Below are positions 26,539 through 36,684 of a stretch of 50,428 bases of DNA, piece after piece. The DNA is from Candidatus Endonucleibacter bathymodioli (GTDB taxonomy: Bacteria; Pseudomonadota; Gammaproteobacteria; Pseudomonadales; Endozoicomonadaceae). Position 1 is the stretch's first letter. Each line of letters starts with the position of its first letter. The position numbers were made by a program, and so were the translations under genes. The stretch is taken from assembly GCA_030674915.1 (NCBI GenBank), contig JASXSV010000024.1, forward strand, positions 1 through 50,428. The letters are read 5' to 3'. The notes beneath the pieces were generated by a model. That model was not told the origin of the DNA. It saw nothing but the letters and a program-made list of their open reading frames with translations, and made no database searches.

Positions 26539-27620
26539 CGCGGATTTTAGTCATAAGTGCCCCTTAAAATTTATGCAGCTAACGCCATTTCACTATAAAT
26601 CTCATCAGGTGTTTTAAAGTCTAACAGTTTTCTTGGTCTTTGGTTTAGTCGGTTTTGTATATCTAAAATTTCTTTGTCAGTGACATTATCCAAAGATTGG
26701 CTTTTGGGCAAATATTGTCTTATCAAACCATTATGATTTTCATTCAAACCTCGTTCCCACGAGGAGTAAGGGTGAGCAAAATAGGTATCTACGTTAAGCT
26801 TTTTCTTGATTTTTTCATGAAAGGCGAACTCCTTTCCGTTATCAAATGTGATCGTGAGTAAGTCTGATTGGTAAGGCTTGAGCATCGTTATAATTGCTTT
26901 CGTCACCACGTCAGCGTGCTTTGAAGGAACACGTTTTACCAAATTTAATTTACTCACTCTTTCCGTTAATGTAACCAGTACACCCTTGTGTCTTTTGCCA
27001 ATTACAGTGTCTGCTTCCCAATCGCCTAAACGTATTTTTTGATCCACAATTCCAGGTCGATCATCAATGCTAACACGGTTTCGGATCTGGCCTCGTGCAT
27101 CGGGCTTTCTTGTTCTTTGCTTATACTTCTTGTGCCGAAGATGTTGATACAAGCAACCACCCCCAGCTTTGTCCTCTCGAATAAACTGGTAAATCGTAGC
27201 GGGACATACAGAAGGTTGATTATCTCGTTTAAGGCGTCCTTGTATTTGCTCAGGGCTCCACTGCTTACTTAGTCTGTCAGTAATTTTATCTTTCAGTTCA
27301 GCTACCATCTTGGTCGCTTTTGGTTTCTGTTGATGACGTTCCTGCGCAAAATTATGTGCTTGCTTCGGGCGATAACCTCTAGCCCCTGTATTTCTAGCCA
27401 ATTCTCTTTTAACGGTACTCAAATCACGCCTTAAGTCTTGGGCGATAATTTCATTTGAAACTCCTGCTTTTTTCTCTGACCAAATCTGGTATCTTTCTTC
27501 TTGAGTCAGGTGGGTATAACGCTTATTCATAAGTGGTCTCACATTGGTTTTTGGTCGAACCGTGAGTGTACCCTCTGGCTCAACTTTTTCAATATGGCGC
27601 ACTTATGACTGAAATCCGCG
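26539..27620 (-). mobile_element. IS30-family element, full length
   Basis: 1082 bases with inverted ends (CGCGGATTTTAGTCATAAGT and its complement) and a 3-bp flanking duplication ctt (26536-26538, 27621-27623), as usual for IS30. It holds one intact transposase. A second copy is at 45439-46521, and a third is cut by the left edge of the window. Confidence 0.9.
26571..27602 (-). CDS. IS30-family transposase
   Basis: 343 residues as an open frame from a GTG at 27602; the ATG at 27530 (MNKRYTHLTQEERYQIW) is the more likely start by family comparison, giving 319 residues. Helix-turn-helix near LRRDLSTVKRELARN; DDE core at DWEADTVIGKRHKG, TFDNGKEF and the IS30 hallmark ERGLNENHNGLIRQYLPK. No damage seen, so probably active. 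Confidence 0.92.
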   Translation of the reverse strand: MRHIEKVEPEGTLTVRPKTNVRPLMNKRYTHLTQEERYQIWSEKKAGVSNEIIAQDLRRDLSTVKRELARNTGARGYRPKQAHNFAQERHQQKPKATKMVAELKDKITDRLSKQWSPEQIQGRLKRDNQPSVCPATIYQFIREDKAGGGCLYQHLRHKKYKQRTRKPDARGQIRNRVSIDDRPGIVDQKIRLGDWEADTVIGKRHKGVLVTLTERVSKLNLVKRVPSKHADVVTKAIITMLKPYQSDLLTITFDNGKEFAFHEKIKKKLNVDTYFAHPYSSWERGLNENHNGLIRQYLPKSQSLDNVTDKEILDIQNRLNQRPRKLLDFKTPDEIYSEMALAA

Positions 27621-27623
27621 CTT

Positions 27624-28143
27624 TAAGAGACCATATGTACTCCCAGATAGATCAAAATCCTTACAAATATGAATAGCATGAGTGCAACAAGACATTTCAT
27701 CAAAACTGTAATTTAAAGTCCCATATGCAAACTCATACCAATACACATAATCTCAATAGGCACATTATATCCAAACACAAAAAAACAAGACACTACCTGA
27801 ATAATAAACTACAAACTGATAATCTTAATTGATTGTAATTACAGCTATGGAAATTAAGCATATACACATTTACTTGCACATAACCTAAGTCTTTTGGCTG
27901 TCATCAAACTCGTTTTCTTTTTTTGATAACATCATGTAGTATTAGAGATGAATTACAAGACAATATTCAATAAGCATAAATATTGACAGAGAGGAAAGCA
28001 AAATAGGTTTCATATCTACTCCTGAAGTATCATTAATCCATAACCAAAATTAATCATGATAACGATTGCATATGAAACATCACAATCAATAAAAAACTTA
28101 TAACCAAATTTCAGCAACCTAGTTCATATACAAGAAAATTAAG
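27624..28143. other. AT-rich stretch without recognised gene
   Basis: About 520 bases, very AT-rich, with stops in all frames. No RNA gene, insertion-sequence end or tandem repeat noticed. Confidence 0.5.
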
Positions 28144-28503
28144 TTGTACAATATCACACCATCGATAATAATAAAAGCCTCCAAACTTATGGTAGTAACT
28201 CTGCGTTATGATCTTGGAAGTGACATCTATGATATTGAGTTTTCCGATATTTACTTTAATGACATGAATGCACTTGGGGATCTAGAACATAATTCTGAAA
28301 CTAATATTCCTGCGTGTAAAAAAAACAGACAATACAAAACAGCTAAGGAAAAACAACTAAAAATTCAATGCCTGTGGCAAAAATATAGTACCATATGTAC
28401 TTTAATATACAATTGTAGCCTCTGTGCATCCATACAAATGAAAGGCAGTACAAGCGCTGTCCTCAATGGATATTACAAGGCAATGATTCAAAAACAAGGT
28501 TAA
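28144..28503 (+). CDS. Hypothetical protein, weakly supported
   Basis: 119 residues from a TTG; an internal ATG at 28189 would give 104. No ribosome site stands out and no domain is recognised. Its stop lies six bases before the next ATG, so it could be co-transcribed with the secreted protein downstream. It could equally be an eroded remnant. Confidence 0.3.
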   Translation: MYNITPSIIIKASKLMVVTLRYDLGSDIYDIEFSDIYFNDMNALGDLEHNSETNIPACKKNRQYKTAKEKQLKIQCLWQKYSTICTLIYNCSLCASIQMKGSTSAVLNGYYKAMIQKQG

Positions 28504-28508
28504 TATCC

Positions 28509-29288
28509 ATGAGCTTACGCAATCATTCTTTAATTGCCTTATTCTACCTGCTGCCTATAGCAACAACAGTTGGGTTGACTTTGGATGAATGGCAAAACCA
28601 GTTTTTGCAGAATAAACTTCCGATTCCCCAGAATCTTCGCGCACAGTACTGTAAAGCCAGAGAAGAATGCGAGAGTACCGCACGCCTACTGGGTCTAACT
28701 ATTAGGCTTCCCAAGACAACCACTGTTGCTGACAATCAAGAGAACCTCTCCACCAATAATAAATCACCTAAAGACATTACAAAACAACCGCATTCAAAAG
28801 AGAAACCAATTTTAGAACAAAAAATATCACACAAAACACCATATTTAGAAACACAAAAACACACTACCGCTGCTGCCTCTGATGCCGCTGCCGCTGTTAA
28901 TCAGCAAATCACCCTTGATGGACAGTGGAAAATTATCAACGTTATTGGTATTGATAGGGATCAAGTGGGAGTTATCTATCCAGACAACGAAGATGCCACA
29001 CTTATTAATTTTGCTCTTCATGCGTCTGAAAACAACACAGCAGCTATTCTGCTCCTTCAACAGCTAGACGACTCGAATGCGGAAGCAAATCCAACACTCC
29101 GGCTTGTTGAGTCTACAAACTACGATCTATTTATCCCTGCCAACACCTTAGTAGCTATGGACGTCTCATACAGGCGTCCATTTTTAGCTAGCAGCATCTT
29201 CAACGAGTCTCCTTTATGTCCATTTTCTGGGCCTGGGAGGACGCTAGTCTGTTCAAAGAACAGCTTCATCCACCTTTCACTAGAGTGA
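28509..29288 (+). CDS. Secreted protein of unknown function
   Basis: 259 residues. Residues 1-23 form a signal peptide (LIALFYLLPIATTVG). A linker rich in Lys, Thr, Asn and Ala follows (about 70-130), with an Ala run (TTAAASDAAAAVNQQ). The C-terminal half (TLDGQWKIINVIGIDRDQVG onward) looks like a folded beta-rich domain with late cysteines (SPLCPFSG, RTLVCSK). No family recognised. An AAGG ribosome site lies about ten bases upstream. It lies upstream of the hem genes but is separated from them by a decayed algR. Confidence 0.6.
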   Translation: MSLRNHSLIALFYLLPIATTVGLTLDEWQNQFLQNKLPIPQNLRAQYCKAREECESTARLLGLTIRLPKTTTVADNQENLSTNNKSPKDITKQPHSKEKPILEQKISHKTPYLETQKHTTAAASDAAAAVNQQITLDGQWKIINVIGIDRDQVGVIYPDNEDATLINFALHASENNTAAILLLQQLDDSNAEANPTLRLVESTNYDLFIPANTLVAMDVSYRRPFLASSIFNESPLCPFSGPGRTLVCSKNSFIHLSLE

Positions 29289-29299
29289 CAATATACGCT

Positions 29300-29548
29300 T
29301 ACATTTAAAGTACTACCAAACACCAAACGAGCTAAGCCTAATAAGCCTACGAGTAATAGGTGTTTGATGAGTGGGGACAGTCAACAACCTCATACCTTCA
29401 ATGCGATGTGAGATTTGGTGGCATTAAAACACATTACCGTACCCACCATGTTAGAAGCAGAAGTCATCCCCGCAACAAATACACCGTTAGCCGTAGGCAT
29501 ATTGCCCAGTTGAAACGTATTATGAGACGCCTTTATTCCTCCTCCTAA
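29300..29548 (+). pseudogene. algR: algR-type response regulator, C-terminal remnant
   Basis: The last 20 or so codons read KYTVSRRHIAQLKRIMRRL, matching the end of AlgR/LytTR regulators (VSRRH..x..RR). The preceding residues (GGIKTHYRTHHVRSR) are only weakly like the LytTR domain, and the receiver domain is absent. In Pseudomonas and related genomes algR lies directly upstream of hemC, as here, which supports the call. A GTG-initiated open frame exists from 29360, but it cannot be a complete regulator. Confidence 0.5.
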
Positions 29549-29625
29549 CTAGGTTCTCAAGGAAAAATAAATGCGCATCTGGTATGGTAAGTGTTCTTTT
29601 ATAAGTTTAAAGCCATAACATACCT

Positions 29626-30546
29626 GTGAACATTATCCGAATTGCCACCAGAAAAAGCGCCCTAGCCCTTTGGCAGGCTAATTATGTACAACATCAGCTT
29701 AAAAACCTCCATCCCAATATAAAGATAGAGCTGATTAAAATAACCAGTACAGGAGATCTAATACTAGATATTCCGCTGGCAAAAATCGGCGGCAAGGGTC
29801 TATTTGTTAAAGAACTAGAAAATGCCTTACTAAACAATCAAGCCGATATTGCTGTCCACTCCATGAAAGATGTGCCTATGGATTTTCCAGAAGGACTACA
29901 ATTGGGCGTCATTTGTTCCAGGGAAGACCCTCACGACGCCTTTATTTCCAGACAATATGAAGATCTCCACCATCTACCAGAAGATGCTATTATTGGAACA
30001 TCCAGTCTGAGAAGGCAATGCCAACTGCTGGCTCTAAGGCCCAACCTTACCGTTAATTTCCTGCGTGGAAATGTCAACACTCGTCTCAAAAAACTAGATC
30101 AAGGCCAATACGATGCTATTATTCTTGCTGCCGCCGGTTTAGTCCGACTCAATATGGAAGACCGTATCCGTTCTCGCCTATCAGTAATAGAAAGTTTACC
30201 TGCGGCAGGTCAAGGTGCAATAGGCATAGAGCTCAGGTACAACGATAAGGAAACACTCCAGCTTATCGCCCCCCTGCACCACGAAGAAACAGCAATTTGT
30301 GTCGGCGCCGAACGAGCAATGAATAAATACTTACAGGGAGGCTGTCAAACGCCCATCGCCAGCTTTGCCGAGCTTCAAGGAGATAATGTTTATTTACGAG
30401 GACTGGTTGGTCATCCGGACGGCTCTATAATTATCAGGGCTGAAGCCATCTACCCACATGAACAATATTACACAGCTGGTATTAAAGTGGCGCAGTCGCT
30501 CATTGATCAAGGCGCAGATCGCATACTAACACAACTAACTCTCTAA
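29626..30546 (+). CDS. hemC: Hydroxymethylbilane synthase (porphobilinogen deaminase)
   Basis: 306 residues, GTG start. It joins four porphobilinogens into hydroxymethylbilane in cytoplasmic haem synthesis. Motifs: N-terminal [14 protein letters not shown], catalytic Asp82 in HSMKDVP, substrate-binding [15 protein letters not shown], and Cys240 in [10 protein letters not shown], which carries the dipyrromethane cofactor. Length is normal. First gene of the hemCDXY cluster. No ribosome site is obvious before the GTG. Confidence 0.97.
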   Translation: MNIIRIATRKSALALWQANYVQHQLKNLHPNIKIELIKITSTGDLILDIPLAKIGGKGLFVKELENALLNNQADIAVHSMKDVPMDFPEGLQLGVICSREDPHDAFISRQYEDLHHLPEDAIIGTSSLRRQCQLLALRPNLTVNFLRGNVNTRLKKLDQGQYDAIILAAAGLVRLNMEDRIRSRLSVIESLPAAGQGAIGIELRYNDKETLQLIAPLHHEETAICVGAERAMNKYLQGGCQTPIASFAELQGDNVYLRGLVGHPDGSIIIRAEAIYPHEQYYTAGIKVAQSLIDQGADRILTQLTL

Positions 30547-30621
30547 CCTTTTTTTCACTGTCCTTTGCTGGCAAGTCGTTCCCGTGTCATTATAGCTACA
30601 TCTACATGACTTTAGGCCATT

Positions 30622-31422
30622 ATGTTTTTGTCATCAATTAGGGCTCTAGTTACCAGACCCAAGCTTCAGTCTCAGTCTCTGGCTAACGCTATCAAAAACC
30701 TTGATGGTCAGGCTTGGACTCTGCCTCTGATAGAGATTGCTCCAATCACATATAACCAATCTATCCGTCATACCCTGTTGGCTCTCGACCAGTTTAACAA
30801 AATCATTGTCACCAGTCACCATGCAGCGCGGATCGGCCTTAACCTAATCGAAAACTATTGGCCACAATTACCTCTAGGTCTTGAGTGGCATGCCCTTGGT
30901 CCAAAAACGGCCAGAGCCTTAGCCTATTATGGTATAAATACCAAAATACCCCCACAAGGTGTCAATAGTGAATCATTGCTAACTATGGCATCTCTCACCC
31001 ATGTACGTAATGAAAAAATCCTGATTATCAAAGGCAAAGGCGGACGCCTTTTGTTAGAACAGACACTCAAGACCAGAGGAGCAAACGTAGAGTGTCTTGA
31101 TACTTACCAAAGACTGGCTCCAGTATATCCAACAAACACCTTGCCTAATTTACTGAAATGCCTACATATCAACGTCATTATCTGCGCCAGTGGCGAAACT
31201 GTAATCAATTTACTCAATATCCTTCCTGAAGATAACTCCACCCATTTAAACCTGATTATTCCCAGTCAAAGAGTGGCGTCTCAGGCCATAGGCATGCCTT
31301 TCAAACAAATTATAGTCTCAGAAGACGCGGGCAATAATGCTATGCTGTTAGCTCTGGCAAAACTTGAACAGCAGCAAACAACCCTGAGAAAAACAAAACA
31401 ACATAGCGAAGAATTATCGTGA
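30622..31422 (+). CDS. hemD: Uroporphyrinogen-III synthase
   Basis: 266 residues. It cyclises hydroxymethylbilane to uroporphyrinogen III with inversion of ring D. The family is poorly conserved, but ALVTRPKLQSQSLANAI at the N-terminus, the VTSHHAARIG segment and CASGETVINLLNIL near the end match it, as does its place after hemC (75-base gap) and before hemX (4-base overlap). Confidence 0.93.
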   Translation: MFLSSIRALVTRPKLQSQSLANAIKNLDGQAWTLPLIEIAPITYNQSIRHTLLALDQFNKIIVTSHHAARIGLNLIENYWPQLPLGLEWHALGPKTARALAYYGINTKIPPQGVNSESLLTMASLTHVRNEKILIIKGKGGRLLLEQTLKTRGANVECLDTYQRLAPVYPTNTLPNLLKCLHINVIICASGETVINLLNILPEDNSTHLNLIIPSQRVASQAIGMPFKQIIVSEDAGNNAMLLALAKLEQQQTTLRKTKQHSEELS

Positions 31423-32753
31423 GCAATACAACACAAAAGAATACTAAACCGGACAATGGTGCTGAGTTAACTACAAATACCGACAAACTAGACTCTGAAC
31501 CTTCAGGTACTATTCCGCAAAATTGTACAACTAATCATGTCTCCACTGTTTCTCTTGTGCTATCCATAATAGCTATGGGGGGCATTTCTTATATTATCTG
31601 GCACGGCATAGCTATTGAGAAACAACTTCCTGACATCATGGCTCGAACTCAGCAATTAGATGCGCAACTCACTCATCAATACAATCAACTGAATACAGTT
31701 AAAGAAAAACTTTCCCCCATCCAACAGCAAGTAAGCGACACTGGTCTTCGAGGTGAGCGTTTACTTTCCCAGATGAATCGGTTATCAAACAGAGTGAAAT
31801 CTTTGGAAGGCACAAACCGAATTAGCTGGCACCTAGCGGAAATAGAATATTTACTGCGGCTTGCTAACCAGCGACTGCTAATGTCATCAGACATCCTCGG
31901 TGCCAAAAACCTATTAATAAGTGCAGATGACATGTTACTTGCTTTAGATGACTACGACCTCTACTCAATCCGAGAAGCGCTCGCTGAAGATCTTGCGGTA
32001 TTAAAATCTGTCCCAGAGTTTGATCAGGAAGGTCTATATATGCAACTGCAGGCATTGAACGAGCATATTAAGGCGTTACCAATATTTGAAGTAAACCAGT
32101 TTAATCAATCTAAAGACAATCCAAATCCCATCACTCTCGCGCCGTCGCCCCAAGATAATAGCTGGCAAGCAAAAGCCACGTCAGTATTGTCCGCAGCCTG
32201 GACAAACTTTACGGATCTGTTTCGTTTTACTTCAGACAGAGAGCTACCTATTGACATGCTGGCTACCCCTGCGCAGGAGAGTATGATTCGCCAACATTTA
32301 ATACTACTGATTGAGCAAAGCAAACTTGCTCTGATGTCTCACCAGCAAGTCATATACCAAGACAGTATCAAGCAAGCTAGAAAATTGTTAAGACAATACT
32401 TCTATCAACATGGTATTGCATCACGTAGCATTTTGAAGGAACTTTCCTCCCTTGCAAAGGTTAGTATCAATTCAGAATTACCCAGTATTAACCGCGCACT
32501 AGAGGCTCTCAAGCACTACCTCCTACAATCAAGGCTTCACATGAGAGCTCTTCCTAAACAAGAACAGGGTAAAACGGGAAAAAAACTCGAATCTCCTGAA
32601 ATAAAACCACTTCGACCTGATCACTTAATACCTAAAACACTACCAGAACAACAAAAGATGTCAGATAATTATTCCATGAAAGAGTCCGAATTCATATCTC
32701 CGATTGATATCTCGGTAGATAACAGACTCAAGCCAGGAGAAAATCAACAATGA
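31419..32753 (+). CDS. hemX: HemX-like membrane protein
   Basis: 444 residues, GTG start overlapping hemD by four bases (GTGA), which implies translational coupling. Short cytoplasmic N-terminus, one membrane segment at about 43-63 (VSTVSLVLSIIAMGGISYII), then a coiled-coil-like stretch to about 130 and the HemX domain (WHLAEIEYLLRLANQRL). HemX proteins are often annotated as uroporphyrinogen-III methyltransferase but lack that enzyme domain; their role in haem synthesis is not settled. Confidence 0.92.
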   Translation: MSNTTQKNTKPDNGAELTTNTDKLDSEPSGTIPQNCTTNHVSTVSLVLSIIAMGGISYIIWHGIAIEKQLPDIMARTQQLDAQLTHQYNQLNTVKEKLSPIQQQVSDTGLRGERLLSQMNRLSNRVKSLEGTNRISWHLAEIEYLLRLANQRLLMSSDILGAKNLLISADDMLLALDDYDLYSIREALAEDLAVLKSVPEFDQEGLYMQLQALNEHIKALPIFEVNQFNQSKDNPNPITLAPSPQDNSWQAKATSVLSAAWTNFTDLFRFTSDRELPIDMLATPAQESMIRQHLILLIEQSKLALMSHQQVIYQDSIKQARKLLRQYFYQHGIASRSILKELSSLAKVSINSELPSINRALEALKHYLLQSRLHMRALPKQEQGKTGKKLESPEIKPLRPDHLIPKTLPEQQKMSDNYSMKESEFISPIDISVDNRLKPGENQQ

Positions 32754-33988
32754 AAAATTTTAGTCTTTTCCTATTGGCACTTGTCATTTGTTTTATCTTA
32801 GCAAACGCAATGGTTAACGACAGTGGATATGTGCTTGTGGCTTATGAGAATATGACCTTTGAAAGTAGCCTGTGGGGAGCTCTGCTACTAATCATTGCCA
32901 CTCTTGGCGGTATCTGGCTGAGTATTGGGTTGCTGCAGATTTTCACGGACATCAGTACTTTTATATACCCATGGTCAAGCACAGCCAGGCAAAGTCGCGC
33001 TAGACGTCTTTCCACCAGAGGGCTAACAGAATTTACTCTTGGTCACTGGAAAAAAGCTGAGAAATTATTGGCTCAAGCAGCAGAAGACGGCGAGTCACCA
33101 TTAACGAATTATCTTGCGGCAGCTCGTGCAGCTCATGAAAGCGGTAATACCGAAGCAATCTCAAAATATTTACGCCATGCAGATCGTAGTACATTAGGTG
33201 CTGACATTGCCGTCGGTATTACCAAAGCGCAATTACAGCTCTCCGGCGGGCAACTGGAACAAGCTCTTGCTACATTAACTCACCTTTATAAAAAAGCCCC
33301 AAGCCACCCATACATATTAAAACTTCTCAAACAGGCCTACGTTCGACTTAACGACTGGCAAGGTGTTGCAAAACTACTTCCCAGACTGAAAAAATATAAA
33401 GTCATTGATACAAAAAAGTATCACGAAATTGAAAAACAAACTATTGAGGCCTTGTTTGAACAAGCCTATAAACAAGGGCGCTCACAAAATCATCTAGAGC
33501 AGAGAATCAAGCCCGTAATCAAAGTATGGAAAAATCTTAGCTCCCAGCAACGCAGAGACCCTCTAAGCCTGCTTCACTATTCTAGCAGCCTTGTGATGCT
33601 CGGCGCAGGGGATAAAGCTGAACACTTACTACGGGAAAACCTGATTGCCCATTACTGCACCCCCTTAATCAAACTTTATGGCAAAATCCAAGGTAAGGAT
33701 AACCATAACCAATTACTAACCGCTGAGGCATTATTAAGTGAACGTCCCAACGACCCAGAGCTTTTATTGACACTCGGCAGATTAGCCATGCGTAACGAAC
33801 TCTGGGGCAAGGCTTTGGAGTACTTTGAAACAAGCCTGAATCTCAGAAAGGGTGTAGACGTTTATAATGAGTTGGGCAAATTACTTGCTCACATGAACGA
33901 CCATAAAAAAAGCTCACATTACTTTCATGAAGGCTTAAAGCTCGTCGCTGACGACACGTCAGTGGAATTAGCAGTGCAATGCGCCTAA
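32750..33988 (+). CDS. hemY: HemY-like protein with TPR repeats
   Basis: 412 residues, overlapping hemX by four bases (ATGA). Two N-terminal membrane segments (about 4-21 and 40-62), then TPR-type helices (RALLA-like pattern in FTLGHWKKAEKLLAQAAEDG, LTLGRLAMRNELWGKALEYF). This is the proteobacterial HemY, not the Gram-positive protoporphyrinogen oxidase of the same name. Probably an accessory protein of haem synthesis in the membrane. Last gene of the cluster; about 260 unremarkable bases separate it from copA. Confidence 0.92.
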   Translation: MKNFSLFLLALVICFILANAMVNDSGYVLVAYENMTFESSLWGALLLIIATLGGIWLSIGLLQIFTDISTFIYPWSSTARQSRARRLSTRGLTEFTLGHWKKAEKLLAQAAEDGESPLTNYLAAARAAHESGNTEAISKYLRHADRSTLGADIAVGITKAQLQLSGGQLEQALATLTHLYKKAPSHPYILKLLKQAYVRLNDWQGVAKLLPRLKKYKVIDTKKYHEIEKQTIEALFEQAYKQGRSQNHLEQRIKPVIKVWKNLSSQQRRDPLSLLHYSSSLVMLGAGDKAEHLLRENLIAHYCTPLIKLYGKIQGKDNHNQLLTAEALLSERPNDPELLLTLGRLAMRNELWGKALEYFETSLNLRKGVDVYNELGKLLAHMNDHKKSSHYFHEGLKLVADDTSVELAVQCA

Positions 33989-34248
33989 GATATACTCGTT
34001 ACGACCGAAGACACAGATAGACAACAAGTAAAACATTCTAGCCACCCTTAAAACGACCCGTAGACGACAATCGAAAGAATCCTCATGAACCTTCTAATAA
34101 TAATGGGAGTTAGTAATAGCTGTCCGCAATCTCAAGCCTCACGATCAGAGTGAGCATATTTAAAATATTATACATTCCTCCTATTGTATTACTCAGTAGT
34201 GCAAATTATTCTGAACTTTGACCACAATAGCTCTGGAACGAATATCTA

Positions 34249-36684
34249 ATGGAAGAAAAAGAAATCCAACTACTCATTTCTGGGGCTAGCTGTAGCGCTT
34301 GTGTGACTAAAATAGAACAATCTCTTTCAACCGTAGCAGGTGTTTTGGAAGTATCTGTCAACCTGTTAGATTGGAGAGCCACAGTTATAGGGCAAGCATT
34401 AAGTAAAGATTTGATTACTGCTGTTGAACGCCTAGGCTATAGAGCCAGTATAATTCAACCCATGTCTTTGCAATTTTCTATACCCTCAATGCATTGTGCA
34501 TCCTGCGTTAACACAATTGAGCAAGCCGTTCGTCTTTTGCCTGGAGTCAAAATCGCTAACGCAAGTATTGTTGACAAATTGGTTACTGTCGAGGGCTCGG
34601 TAAACCCTGCACGGGTTCTGGATGCACTTAATAAAGCGGGGTATCCCGGCATCCTTATAGACTCTGATGAGTTCCATTTCCATCATAACGAACAGGAAGA
34701 CAAACTACGTTACCGCTATCTACTCAAACATACAGCAACTGCGTTAGCACTGGGTATTCCCCTGATGGTTTGGGGCTTGCTCACTGGTGATATGGAGGTT
34801 AGCAGCCCAACAAGACAACTGGTTTGGGGCATTGTAGGATTATTGGTCCTGTTGATGTTAGTAGTTTCAGGCAGACACTTTTTTCAAGGTATGTGGCGAG
34901 CCTTGCAATACCGTAGTGCTAATATGGATACTTTGGTTGCAATGGGCACAGGTATTGCGTGGTTTTACTCAATGGTTGTTGTCTGTTTCCCAGAAAGTCT
35001 GCCTGCTAGCGCCAGACACGTATATTTTGAAGCATCTGCAATGATCATTGGCCTAATTAATCTTGGCCATGCTCTTGAGCTGAAAGCCAAAGGAAAAACC
35101 AGTGAGGCCGTTAAAAAATTATTGGGGCTTCAGGTTAAAACAGCGCGAGTCGTAAAAGGCAATCAGGATATTGATATTGCTGTTGGCCTTATAAAAAAAG
35201 GTGATGTTATTCGTGTTCGGCCTGGAGAGAAAATTGCTGTTGACGGTTCTGTTATAGAGGGTGCAAGCTTTCTCGATGAATCAATGTTAACTGGAGAGCC
35301 TTTTCCTGTCCGAAAAGGTATTGGAGACCAAATTTCTGCAGGCACTCTTAATAAAAACAGCAGCTTACTATTCAGAGCTGAAAAGGTCGGAAAAGATACA
35401 GCTCTAGCACGCATCATTACTCTAGTTAGAAAAGCCCAAAATACTAAAATGCCAATAGCTAGACTGGTGGATAAGGTATCTAGTCTGTTTGTCCCAGTCG
35501 TGATAGGGATAGCTATTCTATCGGCATTAGTTTGGTACATTGTCGGCCCAGAACCAAAAGTGGCATATATGCTGGTTGTAGCAACCACAGTGTTGATTAT
35601 TGCCTGCCCTTGCGCACTAGGGCTAGCAACACCAATGTCGGTCATGGTTGGAGTTGGCAAAGCTGCTCAGATCGGCATGCTTATTCGTAAGGGTGAAGCT
35701 TTGCAGCAAGCTAGCAAGATAACGATAATAGTTGTGGATAAAACTGGAACAGTAACAACAGGGTGTCCACAGATAGTCAATATCGTTTGTTGTGATGGTT
35801 TTTCTGAAAATACACTTCTGATGCTCGCAGCCAGCATTGAAAAATCTTCAGAACATCCGCTAGCCGAAGCGATTCTGACTGCAGCTAGGGAGCGAAGCCT
35901 GTCCTTGAGCCCTGCGATTGACTTTAATGCTATCAGTGGCCATGGCGTTACGGGACAAACGAACCAAAAACAAATCATGCTCGGCAATAAAAAATTGATG
36001 AGCCTCAAAGACATTTCTATAAGTCCCCTAAAGCTTCAGGCTGAAACTTTTTCTGAGCAGGGACAAACACCGGTTTATATAGCAATAGACAATCAGCTTG
36101 CAGGGTTAATGACTATTTCCGACCCACTGCGCCATGACTCTTTGGATGCCATTAAACGCTTGCACCGAATTGGTCTAAAGGTGATTATGTTAACCGGTGA
36201 CAACATGCTTACAGCCCGTGCTGTAGCACGGCAAGTTGGCATTACTCACTTTATTGCTGACACCCTTCCGGAAGGTAAGACCGACTATATCCTACAGCTT
36301 CAACAGCAAGGGGAAACAGTCGGCATGAGCGGCGATGGAATTAACGATGCTCCCGCGCTAGCTCAAGCTGATGTTAGCTTTGCCATTGGATCAGGCGCCG
36401 ATATTGCGATTGAATCAGCAGATATAACACTTTTGCGTTCATCTTTGCACGGCCTTGCAGATGCTATCGAATTATCCCGTGCAACATTATTCAATATTAA
36501 ACAAAATTTACTTGGTGCTTTCATTTATAACGCGTTAAGTATTCCTATAGCTGCGGGGGTTCTTTTCCCTATCACCGGGGGATTGTTAAGCCCTGTTGTT
36601 GCCGGCACAGCCATGGCTTTATCATCTTTGACCGTTGTCATCAATGCCAATCGCCTGAAACTATTCAAGCCTTCAAGAAAATAG
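34249..36684 (+). CDS. copA: Copper-exporting P1B-type ATPase
   Basis: 811 residues. Two N-terminal heavy-metal domains with CSAC (15-18) and CASC (83-86), a membrane domain with the CPC metal site (453-455, IIACPCALGLATP), actuator TGE (348-350), phosphorylation Asp497 in DKTGT, the HP motif at 536-537 (SSEHPLAEA) and GDGIND (695-700). The last helices carry YN (YNALSIP) and MALSS as in Cu(I) pumps. It exports Cu(I) from the cytoplasm. Complete and well conserved. Degraded partial copies of its 3-prime end occur at 41350-41640 and 44640-45060, showing that this gene end was included in the duplication that made the downstream BIR array. Confidence 0.95.
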   Translation: MEEKEIQLLISGASCSACVTKIEQSLSTVAGVLEVSVNLLDWRATVIGQALSKDLITAVERLGYRASIIQPMSLQFSIPSMHCASCVNTIEQAVRLLPGVKIANASIVDKLVTVEGSVNPARVLDALNKAGYPGILIDSDEFHFHHNEQEDKLRYRYLLKHTATALALGIPLMVWGLLTGDMEVSSPTRQLVWGIVGLLVLLMLVVSGRHFFQGMWRALQYRSANMDTLVAMGTGIAWFYSMVVVCFPESLPASARHVYFEASAMIIGLINLGHALELKAKGKTSEAVKKLLGLQVKTARVVKGNQDIDIAVGLIKKGDVIRVRPGEKIAVDGSVIEGASFLDESMLTGEPFPVRKGIGDQISAGTLNKNSSLLFRAEKVGKDTALARIITLVRKAQNTKMPIARLVDKVSSLFVPVVIGIAILSALVWYIVGPEPKVAYMLVVATTVLIIACPCALGLATPMSVMVGVGKAAQIGMLIRKGEALQQASKITIIVVDKTGTVTTGCPQIVNIVCCDGFSENTLLMLAASIEKSSEHPLAEAILTAARERSLSLSPAIDFNAISGHGVTGQTNQKQIMLGNKKLMSLKDISISPLKLQAETFSEQGQTPVYIAIDNQLAGLMTISDPLRHDSLDAIKRLHRIGLKVIMLTGDNMLTARAVARQVGITHFIADTLPEGKTDYILQLQQQGETVGMSGDGINDAPALAQADVSFAIGSGADIAIESADITLLRSSLHGLADAIELSRATLFNIKQNLLGAFIYNALSIPIAAGVLFPITGGLLSPVVAGTAMALSSLTVVINANRLKLFKPSRK

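Noticed and set aside
31419..32753. hemX as uroporphyrinogen-III C-methyltransferase
   Set aside because: The protein lacks the SAM methyltransferase domain; only the membrane segment and HemX domain are present.
35163..36014. Minus-strand open frames inside copA
   Set aside because: Antisense to a complete, well-conserved ATPase; no independent evidence.
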